In this document: positions 53,476 to 61,572 of the stretch, piece by piece
Position numbering within the stretch: the stretch's first letter is position 1
Layout: the number at the start of each line of letters is the position of its first letter
Translations under genes and position numbers: made by a program
Source of the DNA: an uncultured Clostridia bacterium
GTDB taxonomy: Bacteria > Bacillota > Clostridia > Oscillospirales > Ruminococcaceae
DNA length: 64,000 nt
NCBI GenBank assembly: GCA_944386805.1
Contig: CALXCO010000007.1
Location: forward strand, 23,708-87,707
Direction of reading: 5' to 3'
Notes under the pieces: model-generated
The model's database searches: none
Told to the model about the DNA's origin: nothing
What the model saw: only the letters and a program-made list of their open reading frames with translations

Positions 53476-54942
53476 ATGAGCAAGGACGGACAAAACAAAG
53501 AATTCAACCATAAATTGCTACTCATTGCGGCACTGGCGATTGCGTTCCTTTCTGCCTGCGACAGTCAGAGTTCACCTGCTGGCAGTCAGTCTTCGGACAC
53601 TGTATCGAGCAGCGCGGTTGAATCTTCGGAAAGCAGTGCACAGGAACAGACGCCTGCTGTTGAAGCGGACAGCCAGCTTCCGGATGACGGAAAACTGCGT
53701 GTCGCCGATTCGCCGTCAGAAGGCAGTGGGACGACTGTTTTCTGTGGCAGTCAGATTGTATATGATGGAGATGGGTCGGCATCGGCTTTCGAAGGAAACG
53801 AATACTTTTATGTCCGCCGGATTGTGGGGGACGAGTATCGCTCGACGATTTATAACCGGGATGGTGAACAGCTGCTGGAAGTTCCGGGCGGTTATCCGCA
53901 GCTGATTGGAAAGTGGCTGATCTTTGCCGGGGATATTTATGGAACAGCTGTGGAACCGACCATCTATAATATTGAAACGTTGGAACAGGTGCCTTTGGGG
54001 GACGGCGTGAAAGAAACGCAGAGCTTTTTCGAGTTCGATGGCTATATATGCTCCGTTGTTTTTGACACAGGCGCGACAGATACGACCATTTATAGTGGGG
54101 AAGACCTGTCGGTTGTTGCTGAATTTCCCGGTTATTCCGGCTCGTCGGCATACAATATCGATGGGTTTGTCAGCATGAGCAAGTACGACGAAGAAACAGG
54201 GAACAGCCAGACGATCTATTATTCTCCGTCTGATGGCACAGCGTATGAAAATGTGATGAACGTCTGCGGAAAGAATCTGCTGACGATTCAGGTTGACGGT
54301 GACTATCAGGTCTGCGATGTTACGACCGGCGAAACCGTCGCAGAAGGCAAGAACTATACCTATTATTCGGATGCTGTTAAAATCTGGCAGGACTTCGGAA
54401 ACAATACCTTTGTCGACGCGCCTTGCTATGATGGGGAGAAAGAGGTCTCCTACGCCTGGTGCAACTGGTCTTCTGGTGACCCGTATATCAATGTGAACTG
54501 TCTGGACGGGAGTGTTGAGGTGCTGAATCTGTCGGGTGAACTGGTCAACAGCTGTGCGGCTAAGGAGGATAAGAGCCTGATTTATACCAATGGCGGTATG
54601 ATCGTAGAAAACCAGGCGGACGGCATTAAACCGGGTGTCACCCTCTATTTCCCGGATGGGAAAGAAAAGCAATTTGATTGCTATAACTGGCTGAACACGG
54701 TCTTGCAGGATAAGCTGATGGTAGGGAGCTATCAGTTTGGGCAAAAGTACCTGTATGATCTGCTGGATATCGAAGGCAACATCCTGATCGAAGGACTCAG
54801 CAACTACAATTATCCACAGGACGACGGTCCGATCTATGTCAGTAAAGGTTTTTCGTATGGCTTTATGGACACGGACGGCAACTGGCTGTGGAAGAGAAGC
54901 ATCTTCGATTCCGCAGTGGATGAATCTGATTCAACATACTGA
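53476..54942 (+). CDS. Lipoprotein paralogue with WG-repeat-like C-terminus
   Basis: 488 residues. A longer charged N-terminus (MSKDGQNKEFNHK), hydrophobic core and lipobox AFLSAC. Same architecture as the preceding protein, ending DLLDIEGNILIEG and GFMDTDGNWLWKR. GGGAG lies upstream. Tandem duplication is apparent from layout, though the two are divergent. Confidence 0.75.
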   Translation: MSKDGQNKEFNHKLLLIAALAIAFLSACDSQSSPAGSQSSDTVSSSAVESSESSAQEQTPAVEADSQLPDDGKLRVADSPSEGSGTTVFCGSQIVYDGDGSASAFEGNEYFYVRRIVGDEYRSTIYNRDGEQLLEVPGGYPQLIGKWLIFAGDIYGTAVEPTIYNIETLEQVPLGDGVKETQSFFEFDGYICSVVFDTGATDTTIYSGEDLSVVAEFPGYSGSSAYNIDGFVSMSKYDEETGNSQTIYYSPSDGTAYENVMNVCGKNLLTIQVDGDYQVCDVTTGETVAEGKNYTYYSDAVKIWQDFGNNTFVDAPCYDGEKEVSYAWCNWSSGDPYINVNCLDGSVEVLNLSGELVNSCAAKEDKSLIYTNGGMIVENQADGIKPGVTLYFPDGKEKQFDCYNWLNTVLQDKLMVGSYQFGQKYLYDLLDIEGNILIEGLSNYNYPQDDGPIYVSKGFSYGFMDTDGNWLWKRSIFDSAVDESDSTY

Positions 54943-54963
54943 TCATGAAGGCGAAAGGGGCAA

Positions 54964-55965
54964 ATGATGATGCGCAGATGGTTATCTGTTTCACTGACTG
55001 TACTGCTTGGCGTGATGCTCTGCAGCTGTACTTCACAGTCACCGCAGGAGAGCGCCTCCGGCGAACAGTCTTCGGTTTCCTCCTCGGAAATCGAGCAAAA
55101 TGATTCCTCTGAAGAAAAAACTTCAGAGAATTCTTCCGAACCTGTATCTGAATCGACGTCAGAACCGTTATTAAGTATAGATGAATATCCTACCGTCGAC
55201 GGTTCAACCGCAACAATGCCGCTGATGGCGGCTGTACTGCAAAAGGTCTGCGGGATTGACGCCGAGCAGGCGGAAAGTTACGTTTATGCAAGCAAGACTT
55301 CACAGTCCTGGCTGGCGCTGTCCAATGGAGACGCAGACCTGCTGCTGGTGTACGAAGCGCCTGAAAGCACCAAAGAACAATTGGCAGCAGGACCTGAGTT
55401 GGAGGTCACCGCGATTGGACGTGACGCGCTGGTTTTTATCGTCAATGAACAAAATCCGATTGAGTCGCTGACGCAGGACCAGCTGCGGGACATTTATACT
55501 GGCACAGTGACCAACTGGAGCGAACTGGGTGGCAACGACCAGTCGATTGTCGCCTTTCAGCGGGATGAGACGAGCGGCAGCCAGACGCTGTTTGAGAAGT
55601 TACTGGTTGGTGACCGTGATCTGACGCTGATGGACCCACCGACAGAACTCCGTCCTGGAATGATGGGTGCGCTGGTCGACGGTCTGGCATCCTATAACAA
55701 TGAAGGCAATGCAATCGGGTATTCAGTTTATTACTATATCAGTGAAATGTATGCCCAGCCGGGATTGAAGCTGATCGGTGTGGACGGCGTTCAGCCGGAG
55801 TATGACACGATTGCTGACAACAGCTATCCGCTTTGCAACGAGTTTTACGTAGCAATCCGTGCGGACGAGCCGGAAGACAGCCCGACCCGAAAGCTGTACA
55901 ACTGGATTTGCTCTGATGAAGGCAAACAGACGCTGATTGATGCAGGGTATGTTCCGGCAGAATAA
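54964..55965 (+). CDS. PstS-like substrate-binding lipoprotein
   Basis: 333 residues. Lipobox MLCSC, Ser/Glu linker, then a phosphate-type binding domain: YPTVDGSTATMPLMAAV, RDALVFIVNEQNPIESLT, LRDIYTGTVTNWSELGG and RDETSGSQTLFEKLL. No pst permease or ATPase follows, so it may be a sensor or scavenger, not part of a transporter. Three ATGs in a row (54964, 54967, 54970) after AAAGGGG; the last has the best spacing. Confidence 0.83.
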   Translation: MMMRRWLSVSLTVLLGVMLCSCTSQSPQESASGEQSSVSSSEIEQNDSSEEKTSENSSEPVSESTSEPLLSIDEYPTVDGSTATMPLMAAVLQKVCGIDAEQAESYVYASKTSQSWLALSNGDADLLLVYEAPESTKEQLAAGPELEVTAIGRDALVFIVNEQNPIESLTQDQLRDIYTGTVTNWSELGGNDQSIVAFQRDETSGSQTLFEKLLVGDRDLTLMDPPTELRPGMMGALVDGLASYNNEGNAIGYSVYYYISEMYAQPGLKLIGVDGVQPEYDTIADNSYPLCNEFYVAIRADEPEDSPTRKLYNWICSDEGKQTLIDAGYVPAE

Positions 55966-56070
55966 ATATTTTTCGCGCATTTTTTTGTCGTTCATCACAT
56001 AACTGTCACTTTTCTGCGGTATTCTGTATACAAGGACGGAAGATAATCCAAAGAAAAGAGGCGAGGTTCC

Positions 56071-56520
56071 CTGTCAATCAGATTAAACAGGCTGGCAGCG
56101 CTGGTGATCAGTATGATGCTCCTGTTTTGTCTGGGAGCGGAGACCATATTTGCTGTCGGCAATACAGCAATGGCTGTCGAAACCCAGCCGGCGTCAGAAT
56201 CGGGGGAGAGTTATCCGTTCGGTGAGATGCCGGACATGAAGCTGTTGATGCAGGCACTGGACGTCATTGGCGACACGCCGCTGGACAGTTTGAGTGAACA
56301 GCAGTTGAACGAGTTGAACCAGTTAGGGTTTGACCAGCAGGCATTAAAACAGAATGCTGATCTTTTGGATCAGCTGATCGATAACAAGCCACTAGATGGG
56401 CAGCAGCTGTCGGATGATCAGCCGGACAACTGGATATTCTGGATAGGGTTCGGCGGAGCCGGACTGCTGCTGATCGGAGCCGGAACGGCGGTGTATCTCC
56501 ACAGACGTTCCCGGCGATAA
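56071..56520 (+). CDS. Small exported protein with C-terminal membrane helix, possible CTG start
   Basis: 149 residues from a CTG at 56071. The region before the in-frame GTG at 56104 encodes SIRLNRLAALVI, which completes a normal signal peptide with basic start, and AGAGGCGAGG lies just upstream of the CTG; no ATG, GTG or TTG exists before 56104. A C-terminal helix (WIFWIGFGGAGLLLIGAG) with basic tail (HRRSRR) makes a membrane anchor. No family recognised. Confidence 0.6.
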   Translation: MSIRLNRLAALVISMMLLFCLGAETIFAVGNTAMAVETQPASESGESYPFGEMPDMKLLMQALDVIGDTPLDSLSEQQLNELNQLGFDQQALKQNADLLDQLIDNKPLDGQQLSDDQPDNWIFWIGFGGAGLLLIGAGTAVYLHRRSRR

Positions 56521-56548
56521 AATTGCCATACTTCTTACATTTCTCCCC

Positions 56549-56609
56549 AAAATGCACGCTGCGCCGGTAGATACTGGAAAACCCAGTAAACACCGGCGTT
56601 GTGCATTTT
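56549..56609 (+). terminator. Terminator at the edge of the prophage
   Basis: AAAATGCAC, CGCCGG and ACTGG arms pair with CCAGT, CCGGCG and GTGCATTTT in a long interrupted stem. Confidence 0.8.
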
Positions 56610-56642
56610 ATAGAGCGTGAAAAATGGGGTTATTTTTGCTCG

Positions 56643-56664
56643 GTTGGTAACACGTTGGTAACAC
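56643..56664. repeat. Tandem 11-base repeat at the integrase 3' end
   Basis: GTTGGTAACAC occurs twice in tandem (56643-56653, 56654-56664), touching the integrase stop codon. Such repeats near int can be arm sites or part of an attachment site; the matching right end is outside the window. Confidence 0.5.
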
Positions 56665-57686
56665 TAGATGGTGATTAACTCTATCTCTTTTTTAAGGTTA
56701 TCCACAGTCTTATGGATGTACACTGCGTCGGTAACGTCACCGCCTGCATGACCCATAATCCGCTTGAGAGCGGAGCGGTTCGCGCCGGCTTCGTCCATTA
56801 GACTGGCGAAGGTATGCCGGCAGTCATGTGTACGATGACCGTCCAGACCGATTTGATGCAGGGCCGCAGTGAAGTGCGGGGTATAGGCGTTTCGAGTCAT
56901 GGAAGGATAGACGAGAGTAGGTGCATCTGGATTATAGAGTGATTGGATCAGCGGCAGGATTTTGTGGTGAATCGGGATAATCCGGTTTTTACCGGCATCG
57001 GTTTTGCTGCCGCCGATCATGTACCCGTCATCCAGGTGGACATCTTCGGTCCGCATGGCGAACAGCTCACCGGCACGCATACCTGAATAAATCAGAATCA
57101 ACGCCAGCTTGATGGCAAATACATCTGCGTGCTGCCAGAGTAGCGTAATTTCATCCGGCAGGAAGGGGACGTGTGGTTTTTGCGTCTTTGGCTGCTTACC
57201 GATGTCGATTCGTTCGGCGTAGTTGGTCTGGATGACATCCAGCTTTATCGCGTATTTGAAAACAAGATTCAGCAGGCTTTTTAGCTGGTTCAATGCGGTC
57301 GGCTTTAAATCGACGCTGTCAATCAGCGTTTGCAGCTGGATCAGCTTCAGGTCAGCCATCGGCTTGTCGGCAATCGGTTCGCATATCTTATATAGGTAAG
57401 TGTATTTGGCAACAACAGCCGGTGTTACGGTTTGGGAATACCGGGCAATCCATTGTGCATACATATCGCCGAAGGTCACATTTGCCGCGCTCAGATCGTA
57501 GGGGTTGCGGTTATATTCTGCCAAAGCAGCAAGAGCTTCTTTGCGCGTGTGGAAATAGCCAATCGACTTCCGGACCAGAATACCGTAGTCATCCCGTCCG
57601 AGCGTAATACGCGCCATATATGGCTTGCGTCGGCGTCCGGACAGCTTGGTCACGCTGCCGTAACCGTTGGGCAGCTTCATGAGCAT
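56664..57686 (-). CDS. int: Tyrosine site-specific integrase
   Basis: 340 residues. N-terminal AP2-like DNA-binding part (GSVTKLSGRRRKPYMARI), SAM-like core-binding domain, then the catalytic domain with Arg in SGMRAGELFAMR, HDCRHTFASL (HxxR), MGHAGGDVT and the Tyr in AVYIHKT. Integrates and excises the element. Start at 57686 (AAAGGTGG eight bases upstream); GTG at 57698 and ATG at 57680 are alternatives. Confidence 0.93.
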   Translation of the reverse strand: MLMKLPNGYGSVTKLSGRRRKPYMARITLGRDDYGILVRKSIGYFHTRKEALAALAEYNRNPYDLSAANVTFGDMYAQWIARYSQTVTPAVVAKYTYLYKICEPIADKPMADLKLIQLQTLIDSVDLKPTALNQLKSLLNLVFKYAIKLDVIQTNYAERIDIGKQPKTQKPHVPFLPDEITLLWQHADVFAIKLALILIYSGMRAGELFAMRTEDVHLDDGYMIGGSKTDAGKNRIIPIHHKILPLIQSLYNPDAPTLVYPSMTRNAYTPHFTAALHQIGLDGHRTHDCRHTFASLMDEAGANRSALKRIMGHAGGDVTDAVYIHKTVDNLKKEIELITI

Positions 57687-57715
57687 AAAAATAACCACCT
57701 TTCTCTAAAAAAGTG

Positions 57716-57744
57716 TAGACTTAATAGAGGTCAGGTGGTATAAT
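57716..57744 (+). promoter_or_regulatory. Plus-strand promoter in the int upstream region
   Basis: TAGACT (57716-57721), 17-base spacer, perfect TATAAT (57739-57744), directed away from int. Confidence 0.5.
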
Positions 57745-57776
57745 AATCTTGCACGAGTATTATGGTCACCCGACCT
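57728..57776. repeat. Imperfect inverted repeat upstream of int
   Basis: AGGTCAGGTGGTATAATA (57728-57745) and its near complement (57758-57776) flank 12 bases. It overlaps the -10 above and could be an operator or RNA fold. Confidence 0.5.
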
Positions 57777-57830
57777 GATATTCTTCACTCCCGCTCTGGT
57801 GTTGGCGCACCGGGGCGGGATTTTTTATTT
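57751..57830 (+). ncRNA. Candidate small RNA antisense to the leftward phage transcript
   Basis: A promoter at 57716-57744 and a strong plus-strand terminator (arms 57790-57819, CCCGC..GGTG / CACC..GCGGG, then TTTTTTATTT) enclose about 75 bases without a gene. On the minus strand the hairpin has no T-run, so it is not the end of a leftward gene. Transcription would oppose the leftward read into int. Confidence 0.45.
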
Positions 57831-57842
57831 ACAGGAATCGAA

Positions 57843-58268
57843 TCATAAATTTGCGGATTCGTCTGCCAGCATATTCAGGTGGCGGCGATAGCGGCGTGGG
57901 ATATCGATACCGACCATCAGTCTCAGTTCCAGCAGTGCATGAGACAGGGCAGCGAACCCATCCCGGTAGAATGCAGAGATTCTCCGGAGTTTGTCGGTTA
58001 TTCCGCGGTAGTCAGATGGGCAGACAAACGTCCAGTCTGCGCCGTCTTCATCGACAACAGCACGGAAGTACTGGTCGATCTTACGGCTGTCTCCGTCAAT
58101 CAGTCCGGCTTTACCGGCCCGATCCAGTAGAATATTGTGTTCAACTGCTTCATCAATCGGGGCAACGATTGCCGTTTGTTCATCGAATGAAACCAGCAAC
58201 AGGAGCGGATCGCCAGTTTTTCTGGCTGCTGTTACATCGTCCTGAGTGGGATAATAGATGATTTGCAT
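57843..58268 (-). CDS. Phage-region protein of unknown function
   Basis: 141 residues, acidic, no membrane segment. Not recognised. AAAGGAA precedes the ATG at 58268; a longer upstream frame has no ribosome site. It lies between int and the lipoprotein, the usual place for accessory genes. Confidence 0.65.
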   Translation of the reverse strand: MQIIYYPTQDDVTAARKTGDPLLLLVSFDEQTAIVAPIDEAVEHNILLDRAGKAGLIDGDSRKIDQYFRAVVDEDGADWTFVCPSDYRGITDKLRRISAFYRDGFAALSHALLELRLMVGIDIPRRYRRHLNMLADESANL

Positions 58269-58374
58269 ACAGGTTTCCTTTCTGTTCGCTGTACGGATCT
58301 CAGACGGCGTTATTTTTGTGGGCATATGTCGCACTGAGCAGTCCGTTCTGGTGTTGTAGCACTGGGACAGTTTT

Positions 58375-58998
58375 TTATACTTCGTTATATTTGACTTGTA
58401 AGGTGATTGTATATCCCGCTGTGAGCTGTGTCGTGTAGATACTGAACAAAGCGTCTCCAATTTGTAATTCTGCATCATTGGAACCAATGTTTTCTTCAAC
58501 AAATGCACGAGCAGCGTCAGAATCACTGGTGTCGTAGGGCATTGTTGCGCAGAAGCTCAGATATGCTGTAGCTGCTTCGGCTACATCTTCCAGATTGTTA
58601 TTATTCAAATCGGTATAATTAAAGCTGGCACTAACGACTTCATAATAGCTATTTTTAGCTATCGAATAATCCATAGTTATATCCGACGATACCTGACGGG
58701 TGCAATTGCAATAAGTGTCACCAACATCATGATCTTCGGGAAAACCATTTTGCTCAAGTCCAACAACGATATCACTGTAAAACGATCCGGGAATTCCGGG
58801 AAAGTATTCGGGATCAGACAGATCAACTTTGTGCTCTTCTTCACTGGTTTCCGAAGGTTCTTCTGCCTGTGAAGATTCTTCAACAAGAGCAGAAGAAACA
58901 GAGTTTGACGTTGAAGATTCAACACTGGGGGTAGCGTTCTGGCATCCTGCCAGAATCATCATTGCAACTAAAAGAATACAGGTCAATTTTTTGTTCAT
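58375..58998 (-). CDS. Prophage lipoprotein, Ltp-like position
   Basis: 207 residues. Signal peptide MNKKLTCILLVAMMILAGC with lipobox ILAGC, then a Ser/Glu-rich linker of about 50 residues and a compact C-terminal domain. AAAAGGTG precedes the ATG at 58998. A lipoprotein gene between repressor and integrase is known in phages of Gram-positive hosts, where it blocks DNA entry of related phages (Ltp of TP-J34). Similarity in sequence was not established; function is inferred from position. Confidence 0.72.
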   Translation of the reverse strand: MNKKLTCILLVAMMILAGCQNATPSVESSTSNSVSSALVEESSQAEEPSETSEEEHKVDLSDPEYFPGIPGSFYSDIVVGLEQNGFPEDHDVGDTYCNCTRQVSSDITMDYSIAKNSYYEVVSASFNYTDLNNNNLEDVAEAATAYLSFCATMPYDTSDSDAARAFVEENIGSNDAELQIGDALFSIYTTQLTAGYTITLQVKYNEV

Positions 58999-59018
58999 AT
59001 GAAACACCTTTTTTAAAT

Positions 59019-59717
59019 TTATCTTACTTTGCTCACGCAAGTAATAGCCTTGCCCATGATATGGATATCTTCGCATTCCTCACCAATATAAACCATCGGT
59101 GGGAAGGCTGGGTTTTCAGCCATCAGCATTACACCATCAGGACGGTGATACACTCTTTTGAGAGTTGCATCTTCACCAATCAGGACGGCAGCAATCTGTC
59201 CGTCGTCAACATCCGGTTGGATGCGGATACAGACCAGATCGCCGTCTCGGATATGAGCACCGATCATACTATCACCGCTGCATCGCAATACAAAATCCGC
59301 CTGGACAAATGTAGGTACGTTGACCATATCTTCTATATTTTGTTCAGCTAGGATCGGAGTACCGCAGGCAATTGTGCCGACAACCGGTAATTGCTTGGTT
59401 TCAGGAACAGGCATGACATTTTTGATGTGGGAGTAGTCTGGACGTATTTTAGAAGGTACTGGATCAGATGGACTGTATTTGTTTATCTCTTGGACAACAC
59501 GTTGATTATCCAAATAAAATTCCGGTTCAGAAACATAACCAAGCAAATAATCGACTGATACATGAAAAAATGAAGCAATTTTAATGAGGGTTTCAGAATT
59601 TGGTTCGCGCAGCGATTTTTCATAATTTACATATGTTGTATAAGGCATTCCTAGTTGTGCTGCCGTTTCTTTCATGGTAAGACCGCGTTTTTCTCGCAGT
59701 TCTTTCATACGGTTCAT
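59019..59717 (-). CDS. CI/LexA-type repressor (XRE plus S24 peptidase)
   Basis: 232 residues. N-terminal helix-turn-helix (MKELREKRGLTMKETAAQLG, MPYTTYVNYEK), linker, then an S24 domain: cleavage site IACGTP, catalytic Ser in CSGDSM and Lys in EDATLKRVYH. Keeps lysogeny and self-cleaves with RecA after DNA damage. AGAGGTG precedes the ATG at 59717; the frame extends upstream to 59747 without support. Confidence 0.92.
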   Translation of the reverse strand: MNRMKELREKRGLTMKETAAQLGMPYTTYVNYEKSLREPNSETLIKIASFFHVSVDYLLGYVSEPEFYLDNQRVVQEINKYSPSDPVPSKIRPDYSHIKNVMPVPETKQLPVVGTIACGTPILAEQNIEDMVNVPTFVQADFVLRCSGDSMIGAHIRDGDLVCIRIQPDVDDGQIAAVLIGEDATLKRVYHRPDGVMLMAENPAFPPMVYIGEECEDIHIMGKAITCVSKVR

Positions 59718-59736
59718 AACATCACCTCTGGTACAA

Positions 59737-59788
59737 GTATTACACAAAACGGGTATTTTTTCAATAGGAAAATTTTCATTTTGTGTAA
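59737..59788 (-). promoter_or_regulatory. Repressor promoter with paired TTACACAAAA sites
   Basis: Minus strand TTGAAA (59759-59764), 16-base spacer, TAATAC (59737-59742). TTACACAAAA (59740-59749) and its inverse TTTTGTGTAA (59779-59788) lie on and upstream of the promoter. Confidence 0.55.
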
Positions 59789-59829
59789 CATCTATATTTT
59801 CATAAACAGAAAATTGTTTATTATTGCGC

Positions 59830-59880
59830 TTGAATAATACTCATTTTGAGTATATACTTTAAGAGTACTCAAAATGAGTA
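59830..59880 (+). promoter_or_regulatory. Early promoter with two palindromic operators
   Basis: TTGAAT (59830-59835), 17-base spacer, TATACT (59853-59858). Operator 1, TACTCATTTTGAGTA (59838-59852), fills the spacer; operator 2, TACTCAAAATGAGTA (59866-59880), covers the start of transcription. The two are exact inverse copies, 28 bases apart. Binding would close the early promoter. Confidence 0.75.
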
Positions 59881-59904
59881 TCGCAAAGGAGGTGAGCAAA
59901 TCAG

Positions 59905-60138
59905 ATGCAATACCCCAATATAAATGCTGAACGTGCCCGCAACGGGATGACGTTGGAACAGCTTGCATCTACCTTAGGAGTAACCCGGAAGACCATATAC
60001 AATTGGATTTCCAAAGGTGATATTCCCCAGGGGAAATTGGTTCAGATGGCAAATTTATTTGACTGCTCCATTGATTATTTGCTGGGGCAGCAAACTGAAA
60101 GAAATACATTAACAGAAAGGATCGATTCAAATGAATGA
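59905..60138 (+). CDS. Cro-like XRE regulator
   Basis: 77 residues, almost all helix-turn-helix: ERARNGMTLEQLASTLGVTR, KTIYNWISKGDIP, then LFDCSIDYLLG. AAAGGAGG upstream. First gene of the rightward early operon, divergent from the repressor. Confidence 0.87.
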   Translation: MQYPNINAERARNGMTLEQLASTLGVTRKTIYNWISKGDIPQGKLVQMANLFDCSIDYLLGQQTERNTLTERIDSNE

Positions 60139-60412
60139 AAAGCCAACAGGTCTTCATTGTCTGGGTCAACACTTTGCAAGCTGGTATCTAACATTAAAAA
60201 AAGACAGTATTCCTGATTTTGCAAAACCTTGTGAAGCCTGCAAATATCAAGAATACTGTGCGCTTCATGGATCCCCCTGGGATGATCTGATTTTGCCTGT
60301 TTTAGCGGAACAGGGAATCAGTGTCAGTTTGGTTCATCAGGAGCATCAATCAATAGAGGGCATCTGCCCCACTGATCCAGATGCGGACAATCTAACCCAT
60401 CATCACAGGTGA
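60131..60412 (+). CDS. Small Cys-containing phage protein
   Basis: 93 residues, with PCEACKYQEYCALHG, a four-residue Cys/His cluster that could bind metal. Not recognised. AAAGGAT precedes the ATG; overlaps the preceding gene by eight bases. Confidence 0.65.
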   Translation: MNEKPTGLHCLGQHFASWYLTLKKDSIPDFAKPCEACKYQEYCALHGSPWDDLILPVLAEQGISVSLVHQEHQSIEGICPTDPDADNLTHHHR

Positions 60413-60538
60413 AAGACATTTTTTATAACCTGGAGACCGCCCAAGTATTGGAATAACTGCATATCGAATCTCAATAGTACGATATTCATCAAATCTTGGA
60501 CAAATGTCAGAGTAATATGTAACGACTAAATTGTTCAT
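60392..60538 (-). CDS. 48-residue protein encoded against the early operon
   Basis: Reads MNNLVVTYYSDICPRFDEYR and ends KKCLSPVMMG. AAAGGAGG lies eight bases before the ATG, a strong ribosome site in a region otherwise empty on the plus strand. It overlaps the 3' end of the previous rightward gene by 21 bases. No family recognised. The 195-base gap on the plus strand is explained by this gene. Confidence 0.55.
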   Translation of the reverse strand: MNNLVVTYYSDICPRFDEYRTIEIRYAVIPILGRSPGYKKCLSPVMMG

Positions 60539-60607
60539 GGTTTACACCTCCTTTCCGGCTATATTTTATCATACTGGAATAGGAGATACAAGAAAGGAGG
60601 CAATCAT

Positions 60608-60850
60608 ATGTCCAATATCATTATCAGGACCATGACGATCACAGAAGCCGCTAAAGCCATGCGGGATGCAGGCATCCGAATCAGTGAGGACCGGCTGAGA
60701 GCCGGCATTGAACAGGGAGTCTATTCCTGGGGCGATTGCGTGAAAATGCGCTGCCCAGAGTACACCGTGTACCAGAAGCTTTTTTATCAGTGGATGAAAG
60801 AGCGGGGCGAGCCGATCGAGAATGAGCCTGCCGGAAGTGATGCGCTGTGA
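60608..60850 (+). CDS. Small DNA-binding-like phage protein
   Basis: 80 residues; TITEAAKAMRDAGIRISEDR resembles a winged-helix or excisionase-type start (helix-turn-helix in which a gene-specific helix reads DNA). AAAGGAGG upstream. Stop overlaps the next start. Confidence 0.65.
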   Translation: MSNIIIRTMTITEAAKAMRDAGIRISEDRLRAGIEQGVYSWGDCVKMRCPEYTVYQKLFYQWMKERGEPIENEPAGSDAL

Positions 60851-61038
60851 TTTACGCACGCTGCATCCGCTGCGGCCTTGCGTGGGGCATCAGCATCAAA
60901 CAGGTCATACCGAAGTCGGGCTATGTATGCCCACATTGTACATACGACAGGAGGAATAAACCGTGGACAGACTTACACACGAGCGGGTCAGCGGAATCAA
61001 AACCGGATACTGGTCACCCAACAAAAAAGACGAGCTGA
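60847..61038 (+). CDS. Small zinc-ribbon-like protein
   Basis: 63 residues, GTG start overlapping the previous stop. CIRCGLAWG and CPHCTYDRR form a Cys4 pair. Its last 25 residues overlap the next gene in another frame, so the C-terminus is less certain. Confidence 0.55.
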   Translation: MIYARCIRCGLAWGISIKQVIPKSGYVCPHCTYDRRNKPWTDLHTSGSAESKPDTGHPTKKTS

Positions 61039-61286
61039 TCGAGCGGTTAGCTGCTTATGAGAATACCGGTCTGATGCCGGGAGATGTTCGAACGCTGGTA
61101 GCCCGCAATCAGCGGACAACTATCTCGCTGCCGGATGGTAGTTGGTTTGTTAAAAATCACAACGGGGAAAACGTGCCCTGGGATTTGATTCCACCCTGCA
61201 TTTATGGTGCGCTGTGCAAGCTGCACGACTATGAAAAAACCGGGCTGACTCCCTCTGATGTGGAGCAGCTGCTTTGGAAGGAGTAA
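60963..61286 (+). CDS. Phage protein of unknown function
   Basis: 107 residues, GTG start eight bases after AGGAGG. Contains two similar helices, LAAYENTGLMPGDVRTL and LHDYEKTGLTPSDVEQLL, a repeat seen in many small phage proteins of Firmicutes. Function unknown. Confidence 0.7.
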   Translation: MDRLTHERVSGIKTGYWSPNKKDELIERLAAYENTGLMPGDVRTLVARNQRTTISLPDGSWFVKNHNGENVPWDLIPPCIYGALCKLHDYEKTGLTPSDVEQLLWKE

Positions 61287-61291
61287 AAACC

Positions 61292-61567
61292 ATGACAGAA
61301 AAGAATATGGATAAGATGCTGGAAATACTCTCCGCGTCTATTTCAGGAAATATCATGATCAGAAAAACTGTAGGCGGAGAAATTGAGGTGCAGACAGACC
61401 TTCATCCGGTATTTTCCCTCTTTTTGATTGTAAATGTTATGGGCATGGAAATTAACCGGGCGTGCAGCGATGAAGCAGGTGATTTGTGTCTGGACAGAGA
61501 AAAAATTCCGGAAATCGTACAGAGTCTCGCTGATCAGATCACGCTTGAATTGACGAAGGGAGAATAA
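61292..61567 (+). CDS. Phage protein of unknown function
   Basis: 91 residues, no membrane segment. Start at 61292 with AAGGAG upstream. Not recognised. Confidence 0.6.
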   Translation: MTEKNMDKMLEILSASISGNIMIRKTVGGEIEVQTDLHPVFSLFLIVNVMGMEINRACSDEAGDLCLDREKIPEIVQSLADQITLELTKGE

Positions 61568-61572
61568 AAATC

